Assembly (NCBI GenBank): GCA_937995515.1
Contig: CALKJZ010000025.1
Span: 35,889 to 99,888, forward strand
Reading direction: 5' to 3'
DNA length: 64,000 nucleotides
From: an uncultured Sphingomonadaceae bacterium
GTDB lineage: Bacteria > Pseudomonadota > Alphaproteobacteria > Sphingomonadales > Sphingomonadaceae
Shown in pieces: positions 50,943-59,953 of this stretch (position 1 is the stretch's first letter; each line of letters opens with the position of its first letter). The notes under the pieces were generated by a model. It did no database searches, was not told the origin of the DNA, and saw nothing but the letters and a program-made list of their open reading frames with translations. A program made the position numbers and the translations under genes.

Positions 50943-51896
50943 GTGGCGCCAGACGGGCCGCGCTGGCGCCTGCCGGAGGAGGCGCGCATCGGCATGCTTG
51001 GCCGGCCCGATGGCGCGGCCCTGCGCACCCTCGTCTGGGAATCCTCCACGCCCCGCGCCCGGCTGCTGCTGCTCGGCGGCCGGGCGGACTTCCTCGAGAA
51101 ATGGGCCGAGACGATCGCCGACCTCCACGCGATGGGATTTGCGGTCGCCTCGTTCGACTGGCGCGGCCAGGGGCTTTCCACCCGGCTCGTGGCAGGCGGT
51201 GCGGGGCATGTCGACCGGTTCGAGACCTTCCTCGACGACCTCGACCACCTGGCGGGCCGGCTTGCCGACGAGCTGGGCGGGCCGTGGGTGGCCCTTGCCC
51301 ATTCGATGGGCGCGCACCTGCTGCTGCGCTGGATCGCCGATCCGTCCCGCCGCGCGCACCCGTGGCGCGCGCACCTTCGGGCCTGCGTGCTGATAGCGCC
51401 TCTCTTCGGCCTCGCCATGGCCGCACCGCTGCGCGCCGCCGTGATGCTGGCCGCGCGCCGGGCGGTGCGCGCCGGCCGCGGCGCGCGCTTCGCCCCGGGG
51501 CAGGAGCCGTTCGGACCGCAGCAGACCTCGGCTGCGCGGGCGGCGATCCTCACCCATTGCCCGGTTCGGTTCGCCGAGGAGCAGCGCTGGGTCGAGGCGT
51601 GTCCGGCGCTCGCCTGCGGCGGCGTGACCTGGGGGTGGATCGATGCCTTCGCCCGCTCCGAGGCCGCGCTCGAGGCCCTGCCTCTCGAACGGGTCGGGGT
51701 TCCGCTCCTTGCCCTTCTCGCCGGAAGGGAGCGGCTGGTCAGCAACCGGGCCGCGCGCCGCGTGCTTGCGCGCCTGCCGACGGCTGCGGTCGAAACCGTG
51801 GCGGGGGCCGCCCACGAGATCCTGCGCGAGCGCGATGCGGTGCGCGCCGCCGCCCTCTCCCGCATCGACGCGTTTCTGGCTAGAAGCCTCGCATGA
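50943..51896 (+). CDS. Alpha/beta hydrolase, lysophospholipase (PldB) type
   Basis: A 317-residue serine hydrolase resembling monoglyceride lipase/lysophospholipase L2 proteins. The features are GFAVASFDWRGQGLSTRLV, the nucleophile elbow ALAHSMGAH (Ser121), an acidic residue in LLAGRERLVSNR and a histidine in VAGAAHEIL near the end. No signal peptide is seen. The GTG at 50943 lies two bases after the ppdK stop; there is no good ribosome site, so coupling is likely. Its last bases overlap the FAD oxidoreductase start (ATGA). Confidence 0.8.
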   Translation: MAPDGPRWRLPEEARIGMLGRPDGAALRTLVWESSTPRARLLLLGGRADFLEKWAETIADLHAMGFAVASFDWRGQGLSTRLVAGGAGHVDRFETFLDDLDHLAGRLADELGGPWVALAHSMGAHLLLRWIADPSRRAHPWRAHLRACVLIAPLFGLAMAAPLRAAVMLAARRAVRAGRGARFAPGQEPFGPQQTSAARAAILTHCPVRFAEEQRWVEACPALACGGVTWGWIDAFARSEAALEALPLERVGVPLLALLAGRERLVSNRAARRVLARLPTAAVETVAGAAHEILRERDAVRAAALSRIDAFLARSLA

Positions 51897-53017
51897 GCGG
51901 GTACGACATTGCGATCGTCGGCGCAGGGATCGGCGGCGCGAGCCTCGGCTGGGCGCTGCTCGCCCGCGCGCCCGCGCTCCGCGTGGCGATGCTCGAAGCG
52001 GAGGACCAGCCCGGCTATCACACCACCGGCCGCTCGGCCGCCTTCTATGCCGAAACCTACGGCGGGCCCGACGTCCAGCCGCTCACCACCGCATCCAAAC
52101 CCTTCTTCCTCCGCCCACCGCCCGGCTTCTGCGAGACGGCAATCGTCTCGCCGCGCGGTGCGCTCCACATCCGCCATGCCGATGCGCCCGGCACGCTCGA
52201 GGCGCTCGAACGCACGTTCGAGGCGGGCGGGGTGGCGCACCAGCGGCTCGGCGCCGAGGGCGTGCGGCAGAAGCTGCCCCAGCTGCGACCCGAATGGGCC
52301 ACCACCGCCATCTGGGAGCCGGGTTGCGCCGACATCGATGTGGCAGCCCTGCACCAGGCCTATCTGCGCGGCTTCCGGCGCATGGGCGGCGAGCTCCTCA
52401 CAGGCGCGCGCGCCGAGCACATCGCGCGCGCGGGGCGCCGCTGGGCCATCGCCACACCCGCAGGCGAGGTCGCAGCCGCAACGCTCGTGAACGCGGCCGG
52501 CGCCTGGGCCGACGACGTGGCCGCGCGGGCTGGCGTGCCGCCCATCGGCATCCAGCCGCTCCGGCGCACGATCGTCGTCGTCGAGGTGCGCCCCGAGGCG
52601 CCGGCCGACATGCCGGTGGTGATGGACGCCGGCGGCACGCTCTACTTCAAGCCCGACGCCGGCCGGCTCTGGGTCTCGCCGCACGACGAAACCCCGGATG
52701 TGCCGCACGATGTGCAGCCCGACGAGATGGACATGGCCGTGGCGCTCGACCGGTTCGAACAGATGTGCGACTGGCCGATCCGCCGCATCGCCGCCAAATG
52801 GGCGGGCCTTCGGAATTTCGCTGCCGACCGGCTGCCCGTCATCGGCCCCGATCCGGCCGAGCCGGCCTTCTTCTGGTGCGCAGGGCAGGGCGGCTGGGGC
52901 ATCCAGACCGCGCCCGCCGCCGCTGCCATGGGCGCGGCCATGCTGCTCGGCGAGGCCCCGGCGCTCGATCCGTCCCGCTATGCCGCAGCCCGCCTGCGGA
53001 CCGGGGCTGCCGCCTGA
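51893..53017 (+). CDS. FAD-dependent D-arginine/D-amino-acid dehydrogenase (DauA-like)
   Basis: A 374-residue DAO-type flavoprotein. The FAD-binding motif IVGAGIGGAS is at the N-terminus, followed by DQPGYHTTGRSAAFYAETYG, a segment typical of D-arginine dehydrogenase DauA, then GADIDV-like CADIDVAALHQAYLRGFRR, LVNAAGAWADDVAARAG and the C-terminal WCAGQGGWGIQTAPA. DauA oxidises D-arginine and other D-amino acids to 2-oxo acids, passing electrons to the quinone pool. Substrate preference cannot be fixed by sequence alone. It follows the hydrolase gene with an ATGA overlap and is the last gene before a new promoter at 53023. Confidence 0.82.
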   Translation: MSGYDIAIVGAGIGGASLGWALLARAPALRVAMLEAEDQPGYHTTGRSAAFYAETYGGPDVQPLTTASKPFFLRPPPGFCETAIVSPRGALHIRHADAPGTLEALERTFEAGGVAHQRLGAEGVRQKLPQLRPEWATTAIWEPGCADIDVAALHQAYLRGFRRMGGELLTGARAEHIARAGRRWAIATPAGEVAAATLVNAAGAWADDVAARAGVPPIGIQPLRRTIVVVEVRPEAPADMPVVMDAGGTLYFKPDAGRLWVSPHDETPDVPHDVQPDEMDMAVALDRFEQMCDWPIRRIAAKWAGLRNFAADRLPVIGPDPAEPAFFWCAGQGGWGIQTAPAAAAMGAAMLLGEAPALDPSRYAAARLRTGAAA

Positions 53018-53022
53018 CCCCC

Positions 53023-53051
53023 TTGGCAGAACCCCAACATCTTGTTAGCAA
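53023..53051 (+). promoter_or_regulatory. Putative promoter of dsbA-like/smc
   Basis: TTGGCA (53023-53028) and TAGCAA (53046-53051) are exactly 17 bases apart, nearly identical to the candidate before ispB (TTGGCA-17-TAGCCG). It begins six bases after the flavoprotein stop and leads to ATG 53071. Confidence 0.5.
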
Positions 53052-53070
53052 CTTCAGGGAAAGCCACCGT

Positions 53071-53790
53071 ATGTTGAAGCAAATACGCATTTTCGCGGCC
53101 ACCGCCCTCGTCGCCCTCTCGGCCTGCGGCGAGCAGCAGCCCGGCACGGCCCAGCCAGCCACCAAGGCCGCAAACGCCGTGGACTGGACGGCAACGGCGG
53201 TGCTCACGCCCGAGGGCGGGGTGCGGATGGGCAACCCCGAGGCGCGGGCGCGGCTTGTCGAGTTCGCAAGCTTCACCTGCGGGGCGTGCACCAACTTCCA
53301 CAACCAGGCCGCCGGGCCGCTGAAGAGGGAGGTGGCGACGGGCGCAACGAGCTGGGAATACCGCCCGTTCATGCTCAACATCTTCGATCTTGCCGCAGCG
53401 GTTCTGGCCCGGTGCGACGGGCCTTCGAACTTCTTCCGCTGGGCCGACCAGCTGTACACCGCGCATGACCAGTGGGTGGCGCCGCTGCAGAAGCTGACGC
53501 AGGCGGATTTCGCGCCGGTGGCCCGCCTGCCGCAGAACCAGCAGCTGCTGGCCGTCGCCCGCCTTGCCGGGCTCGACGAGTTCGCGCGCAAGCGTGGCAT
53601 GCCGGCTGCGCGCTTCGAGGCCTGCATGACCAACCAGGCCGAGATCGAGCGGCTGACGCGGATGCAGCAGGCCGCGGTCGACAGTTTCGGGGTGAACGCA
53701 ACCCCGACCTTCCTCATCAACGGCCGCAAGCAGGACGGGATCACCAGCTGGACCGCGCTCCAGCCGCGGCTGGCGGCGGCCGCCCGCTGA
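53071..53790 (+). CDS. DsbA-family thiol:disulphide oxidoreductase, lipoprotein
   Basis: A 239-residue envelope protein with a lipoprotein signal (ATALVALSACGEQ) and a thioredoxin-like domain of DsbA type: ARLVEFASFTCGACTNFHNQ holds the active-site CGAC (Cys70, Cys73), and FGVNATPTFLINGRKQDG contains the cis-proline after threonine. It should introduce or isomerise disulphide bonds outside the cytoplasm. The gene lies ten bases before smc; this pairing recurs in Sphingomonadales though no functional connection is known. Confidence 0.88.
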   Translation: MLKQIRIFAATALVALSACGEQQPGTAQPATKAANAVDWTATAVLTPEGGVRMGNPEARARLVEFASFTCGACTNFHNQAAGPLKREVATGATSWEYRPFMLNIFDLAAAVLARCDGPSNFFRWADQLYTAHDQWVAPLQKLTQADFAPVARLPQNQQLLAVARLAGLDEFARKRGMPAARFEACMTNQAEIERLTRMQQAAVDSFGVNATPTFLINGRKQDGITSWTALQPRLAAAAR

Positions 53791-53800
53791 TGATGGCGAG

Positions 53801-56800
53801 ATGAGGTTCGAGCGGCTTCGCCTCTCGGGCTTCAAGTCCTTTGTCGAGCCGGTTGAGCTCAGGATCGAGGAGGGCCTGACCGGCATCGTCGGCCCCAATG
53901 GCTGCGGCAAGTCCAACCTGCTCGAGGCGCTGCGCTGGGTGATGGGCGAATCCTCTGCGCGCTCACTGCGGGTGACCCCGGGCGGGGAGGGGATGGACGA
54001 GGTGATATTCGCCGGCACCGCGCGCCGCCCCGCGCGCGACCTCGCCGAGGTGGCGCTGCTGATCGCCAACGACCGTGGCCGCGCGCCCCCGCCGTGGAGC
54101 GGCGAGGCGGAGCTGGAGGTGGCGCGCCGGATCGCCCGCGGGCGCGGCAGCCATTATTCGGTGAACGGCCGCGAGGTCCGCGCGCGCGATGTCCAGACCC
54201 TCTTTGCCGATGCCGCCACCGGCGCCCATTCGCCGGCGCTGGTCAGCCAGGGCAAGGTCGCCTCGATCATCGCCGCGCGCCCGGACGAGCGGCGGCTCCT
54301 GCTCGAGGAGGCGGCCGGCATTTCCGGCCTGCATGTGCGCCGCCGCGAGGCCGAGCAGCGGCTGCGCGCGGCCGACCTCAATCTCGGCCGGCTGGCCGAC
54401 GTGATGGAGGCCGCCGAGGCCGCGGCAGCCGGGCTGCGCCGGCAGGCGCGGGCGGCCGAGCGCTACCGGGCCCTCTCGCAGGCGATCCGCGCGGCCGAGG
54501 GTGCGCTGCTCGCCGCACGCTGGCAGGCGGCCGAGGCGGCGCACCTCGCGGCCGGGGCGGCCCGCGCGGCTGCCGAGGCGGAGCTGGCCGAGGCCGTGTC
54601 AGCTGCCACCCGGCTTGCCACCGCGCAGGCCGATGCGGCTGCCGGCCTGCCCGGCCTGCGCGAGAGCGCGGCCCGGGCCACGGCTGCGGTGCAGCGCCTG
54701 CTCACGGAGCGGGCAACGCTTGCCGCCGAGCGCAGTGCCACGCGGCAGCGGCTCGATGCCCTGCGCGCGGCGCTCGAGGCGGCCGCCGGCGAGCGCGAGC
54801 GCGAGGAGGCCCGCGCGCGCGATTCGGCCGAGACCCGGTCGCGGCTCGCCGCCGAGCGCGAGGCAGCGCTGGCGCAGCAGGCCGAGGCGAGCGCCCGCCA
54901 GCCGGCCGAGGCCGAGGCCGTAGGCCGGGCGGAAGATGCGGCAACGCGTGCGGACCGGGGGCTCGGCGCGGCGCTCGAGGCGCATGCGGCGATGGTGGCC
55001 GAGGCGCGAGCCGCCCGGGCCGCTCTCGAGGCAGCGCGGGCGCGGCTCGACCGGCTGGACCGGGAGGCCGCCCGCCAGTCCGCCGAGCTCGAACGGCTGC
55101 GCTCGCAGGGCGCGCTCGCGGGCGCCGAGGCCAGCGTCCGCGCGGCCGAGGAGGCGCTGGAAGCCGAGACGGCCCGCGCGAAAGAGGCCGCCCTCGAAGT
55201 GGAGGCGGCCGAGCGCGCCGCCCGGGCGGCCTCGGCCGCGCGGGCGACGGTCGAGCGGACGCTGGCGTCGGCGCGCGCGGAAGTGGCCGCGCTCGAGGCG
55301 GAGCTGAAGGCGCTTGCGCGCATCGCGGCAGCCGGACGGGCCTCCGGCCGCGTGCCGCTGGAGGCCGAGCCGGGGCTGGAACAGGCCGTGGCGGCAGCGC
55401 TCGGCGAGGATCTGGAGGCCGAGCTCGGCCCCCCGGCCGAGGGCGAGGCCCCCGTGCGGCGCTGGGCTGGCGCTGCGGTTGCCGGTTCCGATCCGCCGCT
55501 TCCCGAGGGGGCAGCCCCGCTGGCCGGGCGGGTGATCGCGCCCGCAGAACTGGCCCGCCGGCTGGCGCAGGTGGGGCTGGTCGACGCGCCTCCATCGCCC
55601 GCGCTTCTCGCCAGCCTCCGCCCGGGGCAGCGGCTCGTCTCGCGTGCGGGCTGGATGTGGCGCTGGGACGGGTTTGTGGCGCCGCCGGGTGGCCGCGCGG
55701 CGGCCGTCGCCGAGGAGCTGGCGCAGGCCAACCGCGCCCGCGCGCTCGGGGCAGCGCTCGAGGCGCCGCGGGCGCGTGCGGCGGCGGCTGCCCGGGAACT
55801 GGAGGAGCAGGACAGGGCGCAACAGGCCGCAAGCGCCGCCGAGCGCGACGCGCGCGGCCGCCGCGCCACTGCCGAGCAGGCGCGCGACCGGCTTGCCGCG
55901 CGCCTCCAGGGCCTGCGCGCCGCAGCAGTCGAGGCCCGCTCGCGCGAGGGCGCGATCGTCGCCGCGCTCGAGCGGCTGGCGGCCGAGCGGGGCACCGCGG
56001 CCACCGAGGCCGAGGCCGCCGCCGCGGCCGTTGCGGCCCTGCCCGATCCCTCGGCCTCCGCGCAGGCCGTGGCCGATGCCCGCGCCCGCGCCGAGCGTGC
56101 CCGGGCCGAGCTTGCGGCCGCGCGCGCAGCCGCAGCCGGAACCGACCGCACCATCCGGGAATCGGCCGCGCGGGCGGAGGCGCTGGCAAGGGAGATTGCC
56201 GCCTGGGCCGCGCGCGATTCGGCAAGCGCTGCCACGATCGAGGCGCTTTCGGGCCGGATCGAGGCGCTGCAGGCCGAGCGCGCGGCGCTGGTCGGCGAGC
56301 CGGCCGCGCAGGAGGCGCGCGCCGCCGCACTCGAGGCTGCCATCGCGCGCGCCGAGGCGGCCCGCGACGAGGCGCTGCAGAAGGTCGAGGCCGCCGAGCT
56401 CGCGCTTGCCGACCTCGACCGGCAGGCCCGCGCCGCCGAGGCACGTGTGGGCGACATCCGCGAGGCGCGCGCGCTTGCGGCAGCGGCGGCCGGGCAGGCG
56501 GCAGACGCCGTGGCCGCCCTGGAGGCGGAGGCGCTCGGCCGCTTCGGCATGCACCCGCGCGGGCTCGGCGAGGCGGCAGCCGGGCCGCGCACGGCCGAGG
56601 CGCTCGAAGCCGAGGTCGCAAGGCTCACGGCCGAGCGCGACCGGTTGGGCATGGTGAACCTGCGGGCCGATATCGAGCTCTCGGAGATCGAGGCGACGCT
56701 TGCCCGGCAGGCCGCGGAAAAGGCCGAGCTCGAGACCGCGTGCGCGCGCCTGCGCGGCACCATCGGCGCGCTCAACCGCGAGGGCCGCGCCCGGCTCTCG

Positions 56801-57268
56801 GCCGCGTTCGAGGCTGTCGACGGCCATTTCCGGGCCCTTTTTGCCGCGCTCTTCGAGGGCGGACAGGCCGAGCTGCTGATGGTGGACAGCGAGGATCCGC
56901 TGGAAGCCGGCCTCGAGATCCGCGCCCAGCCGCCCGGCAAGCGGCTGCAGTCGCTCTCGCTGCTCTCGGGCGGCGAACAGGCGCTGACGGCGATTGCGCT
57001 GATCTTCGCGCTGTTCCTCACCAACCCCGCGCCGGTGTGCGTGCTCGACGAGGTGGACGCGCCGCTCGACGATGCCAATGTCGAGAGGTTCTGCGCGCTC
57101 CTGCGCGACATGACGCACCGTTGCAACACGCGCTTCCTGATCGTCACCCACAATGCGATGACCATGAGCCGGATGGACCGGCTCTATGGTGTCACCATGG
57201 CCGAGCCGGGCGTGAGCCAGCTCGTCAGTGTCGATCTTGCGGCCGCCGGGACCCTGCTTGCCGCCTGA
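53801..57268 (+). CDS. smc: Chromosome segregation protein SMC
   Basis: A 1155-residue condensin ATPase that, with ScpA/ScpB, organises and segregates the chromosome. Walker A is GPNGCGKSN (about residues 31-39); the N-terminal head is followed by a long alanine/glutamate/arginine-rich coiled coil, a hinge around residues 515-620 (EPGLEQAVAAALGEDLEAEL, then AELARRLAQVGLV), a returning coiled coil, and the C-terminal head with signature LLSGGEQALTAIAL and Walker B VCVLDEVDAPLDD. Length fits bacterial SMC. The ATG at 53801 comes shortly after the dsbA-like stop. Extreme alanine content reflects the GC-rich genome. Confidence 0.94.
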   Translation: MRFERLRLSGFKSFVEPVELRIEEGLTGIVGPNGCGKSNLLEALRWVMGESSARSLRVTPGGEGMDEVIFAGTARRPARDLAEVALLIANDRGRAPPPWSGEAELEVARRIARGRGSHYSVNGREVRARDVQTLFADAATGAHSPALVSQGKVASIIAARPDERRLLLEEAAGISGLHVRRREAEQRLRAADLNLGRLADVMEAAEAAAAGLRRQARAAERYRALSQAIRAAEGALLAARWQAAEAAHLAAGAARAAAEAELAEAVSAATRLATAQADAAAGLPGLRESAARATAAVQRLLTERATLAAERSATRQRLDALRAALEAAAGEREREEARARDSAETRSRLAAEREAALAQQAEASARQPAEAEAVGRAEDAATRADRGLGAALEAHAAMVAEARAARAALEAARARLDRLDREAARQSAELERLRSQGALAGAEASVRAAEEALEAETARAKEAALEVEAAERAARAASAARATVERTLASARAEVAALEAELKALARIAAAGRASGRVPLEAEPGLEQAVAAALGEDLEAELGPPAEGEAPVRRWAGAAVAGSDPPLPEGAAPLAGRVIAPAELARRLAQVGLVDAPPSPALLASLRPGQRLVSRAGWMWRWDGFVAPPGGRAAAVAEELAQANRARALGAALEAPRARAAAAARELEEQDRAQQAASAAERDARGRRATAEQARDRLAARLQGLRAAAVEARSREGAIVAALERLAAERGTAATEAEAAAAAVAALPDPSASAQAVADARARAERARAELAAARAAAAGTDRTIRESAARAEALAREIAAWAARDSASAATIEALSGRIEALQAERAALVGEPAAQEARAAALEAAIARAEAARDEALQKVEAAELALADLDRQARAAEARVGDIREARALAAAAAGQAADAVAALEAEALGRFGMHPRGLGEAAAGPRTAEALEAEVARLTAERDRLGMVNLRADIELSEIEATLARQAAEKAELETACARLRGTIGALNREGRARLSAAFEAVDGHFRALFAALFEGGQAELLMVDSEDPLEAGLEIRAQPPGKRLQSLSLLSGGEQALTAIALIFALFLTNPAPVCVLDEVDAPLDDANVERFCALLRDMTHRCNTRFLIVTHNAMTMSRMDRLYGVTMAEPGVSQLVSVDLAAAGTLLAA

Positions 57269-57316
57269 CCCACGCCGGCCGCACACGGCCGCAGGCCTTG
57301 CTGCATTGCGGCATGC

Positions 57317-57345
57317 TTGACCTTTGGACGGCGGGCCTCTAGGCC
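57317..57345 (+). promoter_or_regulatory. Putative promoter of the F0 ATP synthase operon
   Basis: TTGACC (57317-57322) and TAGGCC (57340-57345) are 17 bases apart in the gap after smc. The -10 overlaps a six-pair hairpin CGGGCC-TCTA-GGCCCG. The predicted leader to the atpI start is about 45-75 bases. Confidence 0.45.
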
Positions 57346-57398
57346 CGGCAGCGCACCGGGGGCCAAGGCTTCCGGCGCCGGCAGTGTCGAGCTGCCGC

Positions 57399-57833
57399 GT
57401 GGCTTTCCCGGTCTTTCGGACGCGTTTCTTGCCCGACCCCGACCGACAGAAGGACCTCGAGGCGCTCGAGGCCCGCTTGCAGGCGGCAAGGGCAGCGAAT
57501 GCGCCGCAGGTTCGCGCGATGGCCGCGTCGGCATTCGCCCGGGGCACCCGCTATGCCATGGAAATTGCGGTCGCAACCATGGTGGGCGCAGGTCTTGGCT
57601 GGGCGCTAGACCGCTGGCTGGGCACCGCGCCCTGGCTGTTTCTCTTCCTGCTCCTGGCAGGAATGGCGGCCGGGTTCAGGAACCTGATGCGCGCGGTGGA
57701 AGCGGAGACGGCTGCGGCCCGCGCCCGGGCCGCGACGGCGTCTGCGGCCGACGAGGTGGGCCCGCGGCCGGAGACGCAGGGCAGGGCGGAGCCGGGCGGC
57801 GACAGGGGTCCGGATAGACCCTCAGGCGCCTGA
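57399..57833 (+). CDS. atpI: ATP synthase protein I
   Basis: A protein of about 144 residues with an N-terminal charged helix (RQKDLEALEARLQAARAAN) and two hydrophobic segments, YAMEIAVATMVGAGLGWALD and PWLFLFLLLAGMAAGFRNLM, the layout of AtpI, which assists assembly of the c-ring. It precedes atpB, the usual order. No ATG start exists; GTG 57399 is used here, but TTG 57429 would begin directly at PDPDRQKDLE and is equally plausible. The C-terminal tail after the second helix is long, polar and low in complexity. Confidence 0.75.
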   Translation: MAFPVFRTRFLPDPDRQKDLEALEARLQAARAANAPQVRAMAASAFARGTRYAMEIAVATMVGAGLGWALDRWLGTAPWLFLFLLLAGMAAGFRNLMRAVEAETAAARARAATASAADEVGPRPETQGRAEPGGDRGPDRPSGA

Positions 57834-57896
57834 CGGGTCAGGGACGGAACGGGTCAGGGACGGAACGGGCCAGGGACGGAACGGGTCAGGGACGAG
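57833..57896 (+). repeat. 16-bp tandem repeat between atpI and atpB
   Basis: Four units of ACGGGTCAGGGACGGA start at 57833, 57849, 57865 and 57881, with a T-to-C change in the third and a changed end in the fourth. The array fills the whole gap from the atpI stop to the GTG of atpB at 57901, and the atpB ribosome binding site (AGGGACGAGACAG) is derived from its last copy. Confidence 0.85.
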
Positions 57897-57900
57897 ACAG

Positions 57901-58647
57901 GTGGCCAATCCCCTCGAGCAGTTCGAGATCATGCGCATCGCGCCCATCAGCCTGGGCGGCCTTGATGCGAGCTTCACCAACGCCGCGCTGTTCATGGTCA
58001 TTGCGCTGGTGCTCATCTGGGGCTTCTTCCTGGCGGCCACGCGCAATGCCGGGCTGGTGCCCGGGCGCGCCCAGGCCGCGCTCGAAAGCATCACCGGTTT
58101 TGTATCGTCGATGGTGGAAGAGAATATCGGCCCCAAGGGCCGCGCCTTCCTGCCCTTCATCTTCACCCTGTTCCTGTTCCTTCTTGTGATGAATGTCGTG
58201 GGCCTTGTGCCGGGCAGCTTCACGCCCACCTCGCACATTGCAGTCACAGCAACGCTTGCCGGCTTCATCTTCGCCATGACCATCGTGGTCGGCTTCGTGC
58301 GGCATGGCGTGCATTTTCTCGAGCTGTTCGTGCCGCCGAACACGCCCCTCATTCTCTTGCCGCTCATTGTGGTGATCGAGGTCATCTCCTTCTTCTCGCG
58401 GCCCGTCACCCACGCCATCCGGCTGTTTGCCAACATGACCGCGGGTCATATCCTTCTCAAGGTGTTTGCCGGCTTCGTGGTGAGCCTCGGCCTTGCCGGT
58501 GGCGCACTCACCGCCTTCTTCCCCGTTCCGCTGGTGATGACCGTGGCCTTCTACGCGCTCGAGCTCCTCGTGGCCGTGGTGCAGGCCTATGTGTTCGCGC
58601 TGCTCACCTGCATCTACCTGAACGACAGCATCAACCTCTCCCACTGA
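57901..58647 (+). CDS. atpB: F0F1 ATP synthase subunit a
   Basis: The 248-residue stator channel subunit of F0. It has five to six hydrophobic helices; the key proton-channel arginine lies in [20 protein letters not shown], and the last helices contain [20 protein letters not shown]. It opens [20 protein letters not shown], typical of alphaproteobacterial subunit a. GTG start at 57901 immediately follows the 16-bp repeat array. Confidence 0.95.
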   Translation: MANPLEQFEIMRIAPISLGGLDASFTNAALFMVIALVLIWGFFLAATRNAGLVPGRAQAALESITGFVSSMVEENIGPKGRAFLPFIFTLFLFLLVMNVVGLVPGSFTPTSHIAVTATLAGFIFAMTIVVGFVRHGVHFLELFVPPNTPLILLPLIVVIEVISFFSRPVTHAIRLFANMTAGHILLKVFAGFVVSLGLAGGALTAFFPVPLVMTVAFYALELLVAVVQAYVFALLTCIYLNDSINLSH

Positions 58648-58672
58648 CCCCTCGAACGAAAGGTTTTCCAAC

Positions 58673-58900
58673 ATGGACGCAGATGCAGCCAAGCTGATCG
58701 GGGCCGGTATTGCCGCCGTGGGCATCGGCATCGCCGCGATCGGGGTTGGCACCCTGTTTGCCTATTTCCTCTCCGGCGCGCTGCGCAATCCGGCGGCCGC
58801 CGATGCCCAGCGCCCCAACCTCATCTTCGGCTTTGCGGTGACGGAAGCGCTCGGCATCTTCGCCTTCCTCGTGGCGCTGCTGCTGCTCTTCGCGGTCTGA
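58673..58900 (+). CDS. atpE: F0F1 ATP synthase subunit c
   Basis: The 75-residue proteolipid forming the rotor ring. Two helices are separated by the polar loop [11 protein letters not shown]; the first helix contains the [10 protein letters not shown] glycine pattern and the second carries the ion-binding Glu58 in [11 protein letters not shown]. No sodium-binding signature is apparent, so proton coupling is expected. It is preceded by AACGAAAGG and lies 25 bases after atpB. Confidence 0.96.
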   Translation: MDADAAKLIGAGIAAVGIGIAAIGVGTLFAYFLSGALRNPAAADAQRPNLIFGFAVTEALGIFAFLVALLLLFAV

Positions 58901-58919
58901 GCCGGGGCGAACGGGCGCC

Positions 58920-59399
58920 ATGCCCCAGTTCGATTTCTCCACCGCCCTGCCGCAGATCCTGTGGCTCGTCCTCAGCTTTCTCGCCCTTTACCTGACCGTC
59001 GCCCGCATGCTCCCCCGGGTGGGCAGGGTGGTGGCCGAGCGCCAGGCACGGATTGCCGCCGATCTTGCCCAGGCAGAAGCGGCAAGGCAGGCGGCCCAGC
59101 AGGCAAGCGCGGGCGGCTCAGACGCGCTCGATGCGGCGCGCGCACAGGCGCTTGGCGCAACCAGTGCCGCGCGGGCGCGCGCCCAGGCAGAAGTTGCTGC
59201 GAGGCTGGCAGCTGCCGATGCCGAGCTTGCCGCGCGCGAGGCCGAAGCGCTCGAGATGCTCGGCCGGCAGCGCGCCGAGGCGCTCTCCGCGCTTGATGCG
59301 GAGGCCGCCGGGCTCACGGTCGAGCTGGTGCGGCAGGTCGCAGGCGTGACCGTGCCCGGCGGACAGGCGGCAGAGATGGTCAGGAGGCTTGCGGCCTGA
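58920..59399 (+). CDS. atpG: F0F1 ATP synthase subunit b'
   Basis: A 159-residue peripheral-stalk subunit with one N-terminal membrane helix (LPQILWLVLSFLALYLTVAR) followed by MLPRVGRVVAERQARIAADL and a long charged coiled coil. In alphaproteobacteria two different b-type subunits form a heterodimeric stalk; this first copy, with the PQFDFSTALPQ opening, is b'. The gene has also been called atpF2 or atpX. It ends one base before the next subunit's ATG. Confidence 0.9.
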   Translation: MPQFDFSTALPQILWLVLSFLALYLTVARMLPRVGRVVAERQARIAADLAQAEAARQAAQQASAGGSDALDAARAQALGATSAARARAQAEVAARLAAADAELAAREAEALEMLGRQRAEALSALDAEAAGLTVELVRQVAGVTVPGGQAAEMVRRLAA

Positions 59400-59400
59400 G

Positions 59401-59943
59401 ATGGCAACCGACGCGACAATCCCCCATGGCGACGGCGCCCACGGCGCCGTGGCCGAGACGTTTCTCGGCCTCGGCTCCACCGGCTGGCTTGCGGTTGCCT
59501 TCCTTGTCTTCGTGCTGCTGCTGTGGCGGCTGGGAGCCTTCCGCGCGCTCGTCGGCGCGCTCGATGCCCAGGCCGACAGGGTGCGTGCCGCACTTGCCGA
59601 GGCCGAGGCGCTGAAGGCGGAGGCCGAGCGGCTCCGCCAGCAGGCGGCCGCCGAGGCGGCCGAGGCGGAAGCCCAGGCCCGCGCGATCATTGCCCAGGCC
59701 GAGGCGGAATCGGGCCGCATCGTGGCGAAGGCGCTCGCCGACGCCGAGGCCGCCGTGCAGCGGCGCAGGCGCCTCGCCGAGGAGCGGATCGAGGCGGCGC
59801 GCCGCAGCGCCGAAGACGCGCTTCGCCGGCGCGTGGCCGAGCTGTCCGCCCGCGCCGCGGCAGGGATCCTCGAGGACGAGGCCGGGGCAGGCCATCTCCG
59901 CCACCTGACCGACGAGGCGATCGCAGCGCTCGACCGGCGGTGA
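59401..59943 (+). CDS. atpF: F0F1 ATP synthase subunit b
   Basis: A 180-residue second b-type subunit with a membrane helix (TGWLAVAFLVFVLLLWRLGA) after about 30 polar residues, then a coiled coil rich in A, E and R that contacts delta and alpha in F1. The start at ATG 59401 follows the b' stop by one base. It closes the F0 operon; the F1 genes are not in this window, as is usual where F0 and F1 are in separate operons. Confidence 0.9.
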   Translation: MATDATIPHGDGAHGAVAETFLGLGSTGWLAVAFLVFVLLLWRLGAFRALVGALDAQADRVRAALAEAEALKAEAERLRQQAAAEAAEAEAQARAIIAQAEAESGRIVAKALADAEAAVQRRRRLAEERIEAARRSAEDALRRRVAELSARAAAGILEDEAGAGHLRHLTDEAIAALDRR

Positions 59944-59953
59944 CGGCCCCGGG

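Noticed and set aside
48073..51426. Long minus-strand open frame of 1117 codons opposite glyS, ppdK and the hydrolase gene
   Set aside because: The opposite strand encodes clearly recognised enzymes, and the translated minus frame has no family similarity and shadow-type composition (rich in R, G, H). High GC leaves few stop codons in such frames. The same reasoning excludes long antisense frames opposite smc, rne and the TonB receptors.
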